Source: Cercis canadensis
Lineage: Eukaryota; Streptophyta; Magnoliopsida; Fabales; Fabaceae
Assembly (NCBI GenBank): GCA_003255065.1
Contig: QAOA01006129.1
Coordinates: forward strand, 175,766 to 239,765
Direction of reading: 5' to 3'
DNA length: 64,000 nucleotides
Shown: positions 22,398 to 33,540 of the stretch, piece by piece
Numbering within the stretch: position 1 is the first letter of the stretch
Layout of the letters: every line of letters begins with the position of its first letter
Program-made: the position numbers and the translations under genes
Notes under the pieces: model-generated
What the model saw: the letters and a program-made list of their open reading frames with translations, nothing else
Databases searched by the model: none
Told to the model about the DNA's origin: nothing

Positions 22398-24795
22398 TCA
22401 ACTTTCAACTCCAAGTTGTGATTCTCCTTCTTCAAGACATAGTTGCTCTTCATTGTTTCCTTCCTTTTGAATATTTTCTATTGGAATTGCTTCATCATTA
22501 TAAAGCATATTCTCCAATTCATTATAATCAAGAATTGGAGAGTCATCTTCTTCCATGATCCAAAATTTATTATTGTCTATACTCTCATAATCAATAGGGT
22601 CAAAAAATGTCTTCTTTTTGTCATATGCCCTATAATTCAAGAAAAATATAAAATCAATAAAAGTCATTTGATCATAACACTTTAGCAAAAAAAATCAAAT
22701 TAAATTAAGAATTTGATAAAATACCTATTTTCCAAACGCAAATTATAATAGACATAGACAAGATCATTTAATCTTTAATGCTCCAACCTATTCCTTTTCT
22801 TGAAGTGTATTCTTTCAAAAACACTCCAATTTCTTTCACAACCCGAAGAAGATACAGTTTGGCTCAAGAGTTGAATAGCCATCTTTTTTTAGAGTTGGAG
22901 CATTATATCCAAAGTACTTCCACCATTCATCTAAAAAATATATATATTAGCAAAACCGAAAATATATAATCAAAAAAGAATATCACAAAAAAGCTAGTGT
23001 TGAAATCTTACCGGGCTTCATAGTTTTGGAAGATTGAAGAGCATATGGCCGAGCAAACCTCTCTAATTGTTTTTCATACAACTCACATTCCTTTAAAAAA
23101 TTTGACTTCCCAGAAGGCACCTTTGCACTCACAATATCCATGAATCCTTTCATAACTTCCATTTTGGTTGAGAAGTTTTGTTTATCATAAAAGAACACAG
23201 GATTCAAATAATAAGCAGCGGCATGCACATTTTGACGGAGTTGCCTATCCCACCTCACCTTGATAATCCTTGTATAGGTCTTGTATAAAAGCTTATTATT
23301 CATGAATAGATTCTTGATAGCTTTTCTAGCCCTATACATGCCATCATAAACATAGGCAACGAAGGTTTCTCATCACCATCCACAATTCTTAGCATGCGAA
23401 TAAGTGGTGCTACAACTTTAACAATAACTTCACAATTTGTCCAAAACCTTGCATCTAAAACAACTTCCACAACATCCTTTGCCTTTTGGTCTTTGTAGTA
23501 TCTAGATTCTCTAAAAGTCTTACTAGTCACCAAAGCTTGTATATCATGCTTGTGCTCAACAATGCTTTTCAATGCAATGAAGGTTGTTGCAAAACGTGTT
23601 GGCCCAGAACGTATGATTTCAGTCCATCCTTCTCTTTTTCTTAGCCAAGCCAACAAAAATGCATGATTGTAAACAAACTTTGAAATCAAAGATGCACGGT
23701 AGGCTATATCAGTCATATGTTGTAACTTGCCAATGTCACCCAATATCAAATTTAAGTAATGGGCAGCACAAGGAGACCAAAAGATACTAGGATACTCATC
23801 AGTCAACAATCTCCCTGCTTTCTTATAATTGGCTGCATTATTGGTGACCAAATGTACAACATTCTTATGTCCAACAAAATCAACCAACTCCTTAAACAAA
23901 TTGCATATAGTTTAAGCATCTTTAATAACATCAGAGGCATCAACAGATCTAACAAAAATCACTCCCCTTGGACAGTAGACAAGAAAATTAATTAGTTGCC
24001 TATTCTTTTGGTCCGCAAACAATCACCCATAATAGTACAACCAGTTTCATCCCAAGTACTTCTATAAGTTTCAAGCGATAACTGAGTCTCCTTTTTTAAA
24101 TCATGCAATAACTTACATCTCAATGAATGATAATTTGGTCTTGTATAACCAAGACCCATTGCTGCTATAGCATCTATCATGGGCTTGAAGTAAATTGAAT
24201 TTATAGCATTCATAGGGATACAAGTGTCAAAGAAGAACCTAGCAATAGCCAAATCAGCTTGATAGATAGACTTCTTACTTGTCATTGCAGTCTTAATTGA
24301 TGGTTGACCTCCAGGAGTTAATCATGGGGCAAAGTAACCATCCAACTCACTTGTTTTTCGTTTACCCTTTTGTGCTGAAGTAGAAGTGGATATCTCTTTC
24401 CCTTTATATTGAGATGGTGGAGGTTGAGTAGGAATCTCTTGCAAGTTTGGTGTATCTCCCTTAAAAGGAATGCAACTAGGTCCATATGGATTATGGTCTT
24501 CCCATTGATTTTGTGATTGCTTCTTGGTTTCTTCAATTTCTTTCAAATTCTCTAACATTTTATGGCGGACATCAAAAGGCACCTTACCACACTTCTTAAT
24601 ATCTCCACCTTTTCCAGCAAGATGATGTTTCATTCTGTGTATTCCTCCACCTCTAAACAACTTATCACAATACATACATTTAAGTACTTTTCGATTCCCA
24701 TCTAAAATTTCAGTGCAATGCTCCCATGCTGGATCAACTTTTCCTTTAAGAGATTGTGATGATGGAGCACTTGAATTATGTTCAGAGGATGCCAT
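22398..24795 (-). pseudogene. hAT transposase (BED finger, DUF659, dimerisation domain), broken
   Basis: The likely start is the ATG at 24795-24793 (MASSEHNSS). The first part (24795-24322) contains a BED zinc finger: DPAWEHC, then CMYCDKLF with C-x2-C, and HRMKHHLAG. An in-frame TGA follows at 24321-24319, and the frame continues in 24285-23992. A frame change near 23995 and a TAA precede the DUF659-type catalytic region (23899-23300) with NNAANYKKAGRLL and SPCAAHYLNLILGDIGK. After another frame change (about 23335) and a GTAAG-type donor near 23005, the C-terminal dimerisation region (22930-22735) shows SSSGCERNWSVF and RLNDLVYVYYNLRL in shifted frames. The last exon-like piece is 22688-22398. 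It would cut and paste the element; it is clearly disabled. Confidence 0.88.
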
Positions 24796-27123
24796 CTTCA
24801 ATAATACAAAGCAAAAGCACTCATTTTACAATTTATTAAAAAATAACAACTGGCCTTCAAGCAATAACAAATGACATTTTAAAAATGTCACTCATTCACA
24901 TAGACAAACCAAGCAAAACAAAACAAAACAAAAAGGGTCATCAAGATATCCCATATGCTGCTATAACATCGCAGAGCAAGAAGAAAAAAATTACAAAAGT
25001 TCTAAGCTTTTTCAGAATGTATAAGCTTTTTCAAAATTAATATCAAATATGCATGAGGAAAAGATAAAGAGTACCTGTGAGCACTTGTGAAATCACTATA
25101 TTCACTCAAATGATTATTCTCTTTGTGGATTCTGCAGCTTCTTTGCTTTGTTCTACTGCTGGATGTTTGCACTTCTTTAGAAATAATGCCAACTTTAGAA
25201 AACTGCAATAGATATCTTCATTTAAAAGACAAACTCAATATTTAAAAATTACAAAGAATTATTCAATTCATACAATAAAACCCAATAAATGAATTCATTC
25301 TCAAGAGTGCATATCAAACTTAGAGTGGTCTTAAGCATGATCTACAAGTTAATCTTTCAACTCATCAAACCAACAATTTTAAATCCGCGTAGCTCAATTT
25401 CAAACTTTCAATCCTCTCCAAATCTGCCATACTACTATTACTGACCAAAACAATGGAATTATAACCTAAGTAGGTAGACACATGTCCAATGGACACCCTT
25501 GTTTGGATACTACAGTACAGAGAGCAAAGCAATATGCAGCTGATAGGAAAATCATCAGAAATCAATTGGAAAAATGAGGGTAGCTAAGTTCAGCATAATT
25601 ATCTGCAGGTATAGATCAAAACTATTGACACTCGATATGAATGTGGTGCTAAACAATGAGAACTGCAATCTAGATCAAACTAATTTCTATTTATATTGCA
25701 TGAAAACTAAAAATATATTATTTTGTTGATAGCAGTCTAACACATTTAAAATAGGTTACTAAAATTTTAAAAAAATAAATAGATGCAAAATGCATTAGAA
25801 AACAAATAGAATTGTCAACGAATGAGGTGCATTAATATAAGATTCAGACAGGATTCATTAGAATACCTTGAAGTACTTGAGTTTAATGCTTCCATATAAA
25901 AGCAATAACTTTTTACTCAGATAAACCTCATCCCATTTTACCAAGTACCAGTCACAATCATGAATTAATGGACATAACATATGTCAAATTCAGCAATTGC
26001 ATAAAATACCTCCGGACAGCAAGTCCTCCAAGAAGCAAGTCCTCAAATTCAGCTCCCTTATTCTCCTTCCATTCTCACCTAGGAAAAATAGAGCTTTGCA
26101 AAGACAGATTACCGAAATTTGATAATAGTGGAAAAGAAAGATAAAAAAAAAAAAAAAAAAACTTACAGTAGACTCCATTAAAGCCAAGATCATTACATTT
26201 GCATAACAAAATTACCACACGTCATAGCACCTGCAAATTAAGCAAGAATAAGAGTTTGAACCATAGGAATGTAGCTCAAAATAACATTGGTTCAAAATGT
26301 CAAATATAGCTAACACTAAAACCATCAAACAATCAAATTATTGAATCAAGAGAGAATATCAAATTGGTGATCCTAGAAAGAAGACCAATTCTGATATATT
26401 TTTCTTCAATTGTTAAGCCTCTATTGCATTCTAGAAATTATTTATCAAGACCCAATTCCCATAAGGCTCCCTTGAGCCAAGAAGCACAAAGAACTCAAGT
26501 AAGTGCCAGACCTACTTCGTATTCTATATTAGCACAAGCATCCTATTAAGACCATTTTCTTCTATTCAATAAATGGGTATAAGCAGAATGAATTATAACT
26601 GGCAACAAGTTCATTTTACTTGCATTGCATATACCCCCCAAGGAATTCCTGAAAAACCATATAAACACTTGAAAAGTTTAATTTAAAACAATGAATCTTC
26701 TGGGATTGGAGAGACTGATCAATTAATAAGATTGAATGCTCCAAAAATTGAACATTTTAACCGATAAATTAGTTATGAGAAAGAAACAAAAATCTAGATA
26801 CAAATTCTTGGGTACGAGTATTCGGTGAAGAGGAAAAAGGTTAACATTCAAAGTAACAAGTTCATACCAACAACATTTTGGGTACGAGTCGCCCATATGA
26901 GTTATGATGATCTCACCGGCCCCAGAAGGGGAAGAACGCAGTCCGTCGAGCTGAGTCGCTGACAGAATGGAGGGACTGAGTCACTGAGGGAGATTATGGA
27001 TTTAGGGCTGAGTTTCTGAAAGAATGGAGGGAGGAGAAGAAGGGAACAGGAAAAAACTGAAGAATGGGAATGAAAACGACGCCGTAATGGAGTTTTTTTA
27101 TGTGTTTTAAAATGCCATCTTTG
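24796..27123 (-). other. hAT 5' noncoding region
   Basis: About 2.3 kb lies between the transposase start and the right terminal region. I find no convincing coding sequence. There is an 18-base A run near 26144, and a G-rich leader-like part at 26930-27100 ends with AAAACGACGCCGT. It probably holds the promoter and 5' noncoding exons or introns of the transposase gene. Confidence 0.5.
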
Positions 27124-27246
27124 AACCGGTCAGTTATTGCAAACCGGTACCGGTTCACACCGGTTTAAGCGCCTAAACGGTTTTCCCCTATAAACCGAGC
27201 CTGTATCCTAATCGGGCACTAGTCTAACCGGTCGGACCGCCTGGTT

Positions 27247-27268
27247 CGGTCCGGTTTTTAAAACAATG
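27247..27268. repeat. right terminal inverted repeat of the hAT element
   Basis: The plus strand ends GGTTTTTAAAACAATG, the inverse of the left end, and is followed immediately by the second CCCGAAAT. The preceding 130 bases are packed with CCGG-type words (from 27124). Confidence 0.9.
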
Positions 27269-27367
27269 CCCGAAATCAAGCCAAATCACAGGGAAAACTG
27301 GAAAAAACTAGGAACAAGGCATAAGAATTCACACAGGGATCTTGAAATTATCTAATAACATTGACAT
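27269..27367 (-). mobile_element. element E leader, right part
   Basis: This resumes the element E leader after the hAT insertion, starting with the second CCCGAAAT copy. It matches the element D leader just inside its PBS (11060-11146: CAAGCCAAA, ACAAGGA, GAATTCACACA and ATTAACATTCC-type words). Confidence 0.75.
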
Positions 27368-27385
27368 TCCCTGGCAACAGTGCCA
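27368..27385 (-). other. primer binding site of element E, tRNA-Asp type
   Basis: The plus strand reads TCCCTGGCAACAGTGCCA. It differs from the plant tRNA-Asp 3' end (as I recall it) at three positions, all transitions. It lies five bases left of the LTR edge, as in element D. Confidence 0.7.
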
Positions 27386-27390
27386 AGATT

Positions 27391-27992
27391 TGATCAGACT
27401 TATCGCTATCAAATTAAATTAAACCAAATCCCCTATAAGGAATGCAATACAGGGCTGATCCGAGAAGTCTATCAGGGAATGCAATGACTAATTAACAACT
27501 TTAAGATTACTAACTGGGGATTTTTGAACACAAATTATATTACCAAACTGTAAATTGTAGAATTAAATAAGGTTGAAATCAGTTGATAAAAACGCAACCT
27601 AGCTAGACATCCATCAAGAATTGGTTTGATTTATCCTAGACCGAACATGAGTAATCAAGTATTAATGCACTGGTAATTGATTTTAGCTATAAACAAAAAT
27701 TTCTACTTTATAACTAAGTGTCCCTACTAAATTAGCATTTAGAATCCAGTTTAACTACATACATCACTAATCCTTGCTATCGCACATAATAGGCAATTAA
27801 TTGTTTGACCTAAAACCGAACATCAATTAACAAAGCTTCTTTGGATTCATGCAGTAGAACAAAGATTGATCAACCTAAATTCTATTTCATACCTCAGAAT
27901 CCATATGAATAACAAAAATCTCTATTAATCCAAACATAAATCAAGGAATGGCATAAATCCAAAGATGAATAGAATTGCATTAAACTGGAATT
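27391..27992 (-). repeat. 5' LTR of element E, truncated
   Basis: It starts TGATCAGACTTATCGC and matches the 3' LTR (3084 onward) for about 600 bases, then stops after TTAAACTGGAATT. The remaining 800 bases, including the LTR start, are gone. The following sequence does not match any other LTR. Confidence 0.85.
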
Positions 27993-28103
27993 GATATGTT
28001 CCAAGTCTATCCGAGCATATTCTAAGCTAAAAAATCTCAACTAAGCATTTTTCAGTCGATAAACATACTCTACTCTAGCTCATTATGACCTTAAAAAGGT
28101 CTA
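27993..28103. other. orphan 111-bp segment between elements E and A
   Basis: I see no gene or repeat match. Its right end supplies the GTCTA target site of element A. It is probably old host or repeat DNA exposed by the deletion that cut element E. Confidence 0.5.
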
Positions 28104-30971
28104 TGATGAGACGTTATTTTACACTATTTGTTTCCCTTATACTTAGTCTTTTAGTGTTTGTTTCTAGTGATTTTTATGGCCCTTAGACATGTTTTGTAGA
28201 TTTTGGACTTGTTGGTGCTTATAGATTTTAATTGCATAACTGTTGAATTCTGGCACTGCTTACGTTTTTTACTATATCTTGAGCTACAGGTGTCTTATTG
28301 ATGTTGTGATTCCAGTTTCGTTGGAAAGCTGATAGAAAATTGTACATTTCATATGAAGGGGCTAGAAGCTAATTCTCGCGTCTGGACAACTGAAATTTGT
28401 GTGCAAGTAGTCCATATTTTCTGCATCCGGCCAGCATTGGCTGATTCCTTTCCTTAGGCCTGCCTATTGCACCAGAGCATTTTTTTTGGGCCAACATCTA
28501 CTTATTGGGCCAGCACACATAACACTAGGGCTTGATCACATTTTTACCATTGATAATTTAGGAAACTAGGTTTATTTTGTAATTAGGAAACCTAGAGAAG
28601 GCAGCCAGCTAGTATTTATTCTCAAGTTGTTGAGGAAAATGGGACACCACATTACCACCTTGTCATTAGAAGCTGCAGTTGCTGCCTCCTGTTGATGAAT
28701 TCAAATTTCTACCTTTGCCTTGTGTTTAAGTCTTCCATGGAAGGCTAAGTTCTTTTGTAATCAATTCAAGAGGAGCCAAACTTAATAATCCAGAGTTCCT
28801 GTACTTCAACCGGGTTTGATTTAATTTAATTTGAATTACTGTTTCTTCCCTTCTTCATGTGATTGAATGGTACTTTAATTGCATGCTCTGTATGAATTTA
28901 AATCGGTTGATTAGATTCATAACAATAATCAGATTGATAATCATACTTTAAAGGTTTTTAATATATGGTTAACTTGGACAATTCAGTTCTTAAATTAATC
29001 TGGACTTAGTGATATAGAGCGGTTGCCTAGATTCTTAATTCCATGATTAATTGAATCCTGATTGGTAAATCAGTAGAAATTCTAAGTGTTACTGTTAGGG
29101 GTTCCAAGTAACTCTTAACCAAGAATTAAATCAGATCTAGATAATCTTTAGTGAACAAGGACGGATTAGGGTTTTGTTGCCTGCTTGAGTTGATTACGTT
29201 TTCTCTTATTTGATTAAATCCTATTACTACTTTTTGAATTCTTAGTATATTGCATTCAACACAAACCCCCCCTTATTCTGTTCTTGCTTAAGTCCTACGA
29301 GATTAGTCGTTCTGGTGAATCCTTGGGAGATGACACTGGTTGCATCCTATACTACAATTTAGTTGCAATTAGTATTGTAATTTTTTACAGTTTGGCACCC
29401 GTCAAAATTTTGGAGTTCCAGGTAACACTTAACCAAGAATTAAATCAGATTTACATAATCTTTAGTGAACAAGGACGGATTAGGGTTTGGTTACCTGCTT
29501 AAGTTGATTACGTTTTCTCTTATTTGATTAAATCCTATTACTACTTTTTGAATTCTTAGTATATTGCATTCAACACAAAGGCCCCCTTATTCTGTTCTTG
29601 CTTAAGTCCTATTAGATTAGTTGTTCTGGTGAATCCTTGGAAGATGACATTGGTTGCATCCTATACTACAATTTAGTTGCAATTAGTGTTGTAATCATGT
29701 ACGGTTCGGCACCCGTCAAAATTTTGGGGTTCTAGGTAACACTTAACCAAAAATTAAATCAGATCTAGATAATCTTTAGTGAACAGGGACGAATTAGGGA
29801 TTTGTTGCCTGCTTGAGTTGATTACGTTTTCTCTTATTTGATTAAATCCTATTACTACTTTTCGAATTCTTAGTATATTGCATTCAACACAAACCCCCCT
29901 TATTCTGTTCTTGCTTAAGTCCTACTAGATTAGTTGTTCTGGTGAATCCTTGGGAGATGACACTGGTTGCATCCTATACTACAATTTAGTTGCAATTAGT
30001 ATTGTAATTTTGTATGGTTCGGCACCCGTCAAAATTTTGGGGTTCCAGGTAACACTTAACTAAGAATTAAATTAGATCTAGATAATCTTTAGTGAACAAG
30101 GATGGATTAGGGTTTGGTTGTCTGCTTGAGTTGATTACGTTTTCTCTTATTTGATTAAATCCTATTACTACTTTTTGAATTCTTAGTATATTTCATTCAA
30201 CACAAACCCCCCTTATTCTGTTCTTGCTCAAGTCCTACTAGATTAGTTGTTATGGTGAATCCTTGGGAGATAACACTGGTTGCATCCTATACTACAATTT
30301 AGTTGCAATTAGTATTATAATCTTGTACGGTTCGGCACCCGTCAAAATTTTGGGGTTCCAGGTATCACTTAACCAAGAATTAAATCAGATCTAGATAATC
30401 TTTAGTGAACAAGGATAGATTAGGGTTTGGTTGCCTCTTGAGTTGATTACATTTTCTCTTATTTGATTAAATCCTATTACTACTTTTTGAATTCTTAGTA
30501 TATTACATTCAACACAAACCCTCCCCTTATTCTGTTCTTGGTTAAGTCCTACTAGATTAGTTGTTCTGGTGAATCCTTGGGAGATGACACTGGTTGCATC
30601 CTATACTACAATTTAGTTGCAATTAGTATTGTAATCTTGTACGATTCGGCACCCGTCAAAATTTTAGGGTTCCAGGTAACACTTAACCTAGAATTAAATC
30701 AAATCTAGATAATCTTTAGTGAACAATGACGGATTAGGGTTTGGTTGCCTGCTTGAGTTGATTATGTTTTCTCTTATTTGATTAAATCCTATTACTACTT
30801 TTTGAATTCTTAGTATATTGCATTCAACACAAACCCCCCTTATTCTGTTCTTGCTTAAGTCCTACTAGATTAGTTGTTCTGGTGAATCCTTGAGAGATGA
30901 CATTGGTTGCATCCTATACTACAATTTAGTTGCAATTAGTATTGTAATTTTGTACGGTTCGGCACCCGTCA
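28104..30971 (+). repeat. 5' LTR of element A, expanded by tandem repetition
   Basis: It starts TGATGAGACGTTATTTTACAC and ends TTCGGCACCCGTCA. The 3' LTR of the same element is 1303 bp, whereas this one is 2868 bp. The extra 1565 bp equal five additional copies of the last 313 bp (see the next entry). Outside the array, the two LTRs align without large gaps. Confidence 0.9.
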
Positions 30972-30980
30972 AATTTTTGG
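29098..30980 (+). repeat. six tandem copies of the LTR 3' end (about 313 bp period)
   Basis: The units start near 29098, 29413, 29727, 30040, 30353 and 30667, a spacing of 313 to 316. Each contains the GTTCCAGGTAACACTTAACC start, the CAACACAAACCCCCC block and the TTCGGCACCCGTCA end. Every internal junction also carries AAATTTTGG after GTCA, which is the sequence normally found between LTR and PBS plus the first three PBS bases, TGG. The unit therefore extends past the LTR edge. Confidence 0.92.
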
Positions 30981-30995
30981 CGCCGTTGCCGGAAA
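30978..30995 (+). other. primer binding site of element A, tRNA-Asp type
   Basis: TGGCGCCGTTGCCGGAAA is complementary to the plant tRNA-Asp 3' end as I recall it in the first 15 bases, with two or three changes at the far end. It starts six bases after the LTR. Confidence 0.85.
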
Positions 30996-31865
30996 TTTCA
31001 CCTAACATATTAATCTTCTTAGGACTCTTTCGTTACTGTTTTGTTTGCTTATTGTTCTTGTCTCTGGTAGTGTTCTTCACCATTCTCCTCCTGTTCTACT
31101 TGTTTTCCTTATTTGTTTAAGTTTTCTTTCTCTATTTAGTGTTTCTGTTTCTGTGTTGTTTTCGATTCTCACCAACTCAGATTAAGCTACAAATTAGTGG
31201 ACAAAGGAATTTCATTGTGAGAAGCATTGTGAAGTGAAGTTTTTGCTATTATTGCCCTTGTTTAGCCTCCTTGATCGTTATTCTATTTCCTTTGCCGTCT
31301 TTGTTCACTTTTTGGCAAATTTTTTTTATACTTTCTGAGCATTGTGGTGATAGTTTTTTCTTGTTGTTTTATTTCCTTTCATGTTTTAGGTTTCTATTGT
31401 GTGAATTCTGGTGCCTTGGTGCCAGTTTCCCCTTGTTTTCCCTTTGTTTCGATTTGATTTAGTGAGTTTTGCGTGTACTGTTCTAGCCAAAATTTTGTAC
31501 TCTGATTGACTTGAAACTTGGTCAGTTGAAGGAAAATGGCCTGATAATCAATAGTCATTGCTATTGCCATGAGGTCTTTGTTTTTAAGCCGAATTTAGTC
31601 CTTTTGACCATTTTTCTAATTTTTAAAATTTTTTTATTTGATTTTTGAGTTTCATTTTCATCAAGCTTTCATGCTGTGGTGGTAGAAATTTTTTAAAAAA
31701 TGTTTAGATGGGTCAACTAGTGTTATTTTGGTGTCTTTTTGCCTTTGTTTAGTGCATTTTGTGTGTTTTAGTTTTTACCATTTTCTTTCATTACTTCACT
31801 ATTTTTCTGTTTCTGTGTGTTCTAGTGTGTTTTAGAGTGTTTTTGTCCTTTTATTTGCATGGTGT
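30996..31865 (+). mobile_element. element A leader
   Basis: This is T-rich untranslated leader between PBS and gag. Short open frames at 30890-31462 are low-complexity and lack homologues in elements D or E. The 31470-31720 part matches the leaders of D and E. No gene is seen. Confidence 0.65.
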
Positions 31866-33540
31866 ATGACTCGGTCATCTCATTTTGAACTACTTGAAGG
31901 TGATTCTGAAAGAGAGAGAACTTTGCACACACTTGCTAGGGCACGTAGAACTCCTAATCATATAGAGCATAATATGGCTGCAAATGACATTAATCCTAAG
32001 GTTGATCTTGCTGCTAACAATGGGGCTGGAAATAATGACATGCATGTTAAGGCTAGGACTCTTAAGGAATTGGCTGCCCCTGATGATAATTACCAACCTT
32101 TGTGTATTCAATATCCTGATGCCAACTTGAATTAAAATCTGGATTAATACACTTGTTCTCAAAGTTTCATGGACTTGCAGTTGAAGATCCTCACAAGCAT
32201 TTGAAGGAATTTCACATAGTGTGTTCTATCATGAAGCCTCAGTCAATTGAAGAGGAGCACATCAAGCAGAGGGCTTTTCCCTTTTCATTAGATGGAGCAG
32301 CCAAGGATTGGCTATACTTGCAGCCATCCATCGTCACATGCTGGAATGACTTGAAGAGGTGCTTTCTTGAAAGATTCTTCCCTGCCTCAAGAGTTGCTGC
32401 CATTCAGAAAGAGATATGTGGCATAAGGCAACATAGTGAAGAAACATTACATGAATACTGGGAGAGATTTGAGAAACTGTGTGGGAGCTGTCCTCATCAC
32501 CAAATCAGTGACCAGCTACTCATCCAGTACTTTTATGAAGGTTTTCTTCCTATAGATATGAGTTATGTGGATGCTGCTTCTAGAGGTACCTTGGTGGACA
32601 AGACCCCTGCGGCTACAAGAGACTTAATAAAAAATATGGCAACTAATGCACAGCAATTTGGCACAAGGATGGTTACTCTTGCTAGGGGAGTGAATGAGGT
32701 GCAGATGGTGGATTAACAGAGGGTGGAGAACCGTTTGGAGGAACTAACCTCTTTGATTAGACAGTTAGCAATGAGCCACACACCAGTTCAAGCTCCTGCC
32801 AAGCTATGTGGAATTGGTGCCTTAGCCAGTCATCCGACGGATTAGTGCCCTACCCTCTAAGATAACACTGAAGTAGTGGCTGGTGTCTTTCCTGGCAGAC
32901 CTTACCAGTAACCCAAATATGACCCCTACTCTTTTACATATAACCTTGGCTAGAGAGATCACCTGAACTTGAGGTATGGAGGCAATTCTAGTCAAACCTA
33001 CTAGCAGCAACAAACGTACTAGCCACAGCAGCCTAGATACAATGCAAGTTCAAGCAACCAGCAGTTTCAAGCATAAATGAAGCAGCCTATGCAGCAAGCT
33101 AACAAGCCAGAACCCAGCCTGGAAGATTTAGTGAAGCAGTTGGCTAGCAGTAACATCCAGTTCCAATAGAGGACTAAGACTAGCATTCAGAGCTTGGAGA
33201 CTTAAATAGGCCAACTTGCAACCACCATTAGTGAGTTGAAGTCTCAAGGTTCAGGCAGTTTTCCCTATCAAACAGTCACTAATCCGAGAGGCAATGTGAG
33301 TGCCATAACCCTACATAGTGGCAAGCAAGTGAGTGTTCCAGAACCTAGCCTGCCTTCAACAATCCCCAATTCTGTCCAAGAAAAGGATCCAGACCCTGTA
33401 GCCCCCAAAGCTATCCCAAAACAGCAGCATTCCACCTTTAGGACCAGGCAGAGAGCTCTACACCCAGTATTCCTCTTCCCTTTTCAAACAAAGTTACACA
33501 GTCTAAGAAAATTGATGAGCATGAGCTAGATAGAGAGATC
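31866..33540 (+). pseudogene. gag of element A (broken)
   Basis: The start is the ATG at 31866 (MTRSSHFELLEGDSERERTL). A frame change near 32135-32153 leads into 32153-32716, which holds the capsid domain: KFHGLAVEDPHKHLKEFH, AFPFSLDGAAKDWLYLQP, WNDLKRCFLERFFPASRVAA and CPHHQISDQLLIQYFYEGF. The part after 32716 encodes a knuckle remnant CGIGALASHPTD plus stop (second Cys lost), a Gln-rich stretch and the IQSLET/IGQLATTISELKSQG segment. It has about ten stops within 500 bases. Gag would form the virus-like particle that packages the RNA. Confidence 0.88.

Larger units (their letters stand above)
21948..27268 (-). mobile_element. hAT DNA transposon inserted in element E leader
   Basis: The ends are inverted: the left end starts CAATGTTTTAAAAACCGG and the right end, complemented, starts CATTGTTTTAAAAACCGG (one mismatch in the first 22). 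Both are flanked by a perfect 8-bp duplication CCCGAAAT (21940-21947 and 27269-27276), the length typical of hAT elements. The interior encodes a decayed hAT transposase on the minus strand. Both terminal 100-150 bp are rich in ACCGGT and GGACCG words, probably subterminal transposase-binding repeats. Size is 5.3 kb. With stops and frameshifts in the gene, it is probably immobile unless helped by a related transposase. Confidence 0.93.
3084..27992 (-). mobile_element. Athila-like Ty3/gypsy element E, minus strand, heavily nested and 5'-truncated
   Basis: Read on the minus strand the order is 5' LTR (truncated, 27391-27992), PBS (27368-27385), leader, gag (21621 to 18595), protease (about 18230-17630), RT (16100-15180), RNase H (15180-14645), integrase (14520-13442), 3' noncoding tract (13441-12626 plus 5192-4505), polypurine tract (4504-4488) and 3' LTR (4487-3084). 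Four later insertions interrupt it: element D, solo LTR A at 16342, solo LTR F at 18780 and a hAT transposon at 21948. RT and gag wording (LGHAGFYRRFI-type and KKLCxSxPHHQISDQLL-type motifs) fits the Athila lineage. All its genes carry stops or frameshifts. Its own target duplication cannot be tested because the 5' LTR is cut. Confidence 0.9.

Noticed and set aside
29098..30980. CRISPR-like regular repeats
   Set aside because: The period is 313 bp, the units are contiguous without spacers, and the DNA is clearly a plant LTR.
29284..31120. Repeated short frames reading DDTGCILYYNLVAIS in the family A LTR
   Set aside because: They recur with the LTR 3' end in every copy and on no transcript logic; the conserved DNA is the LTR terminus, not a protein.
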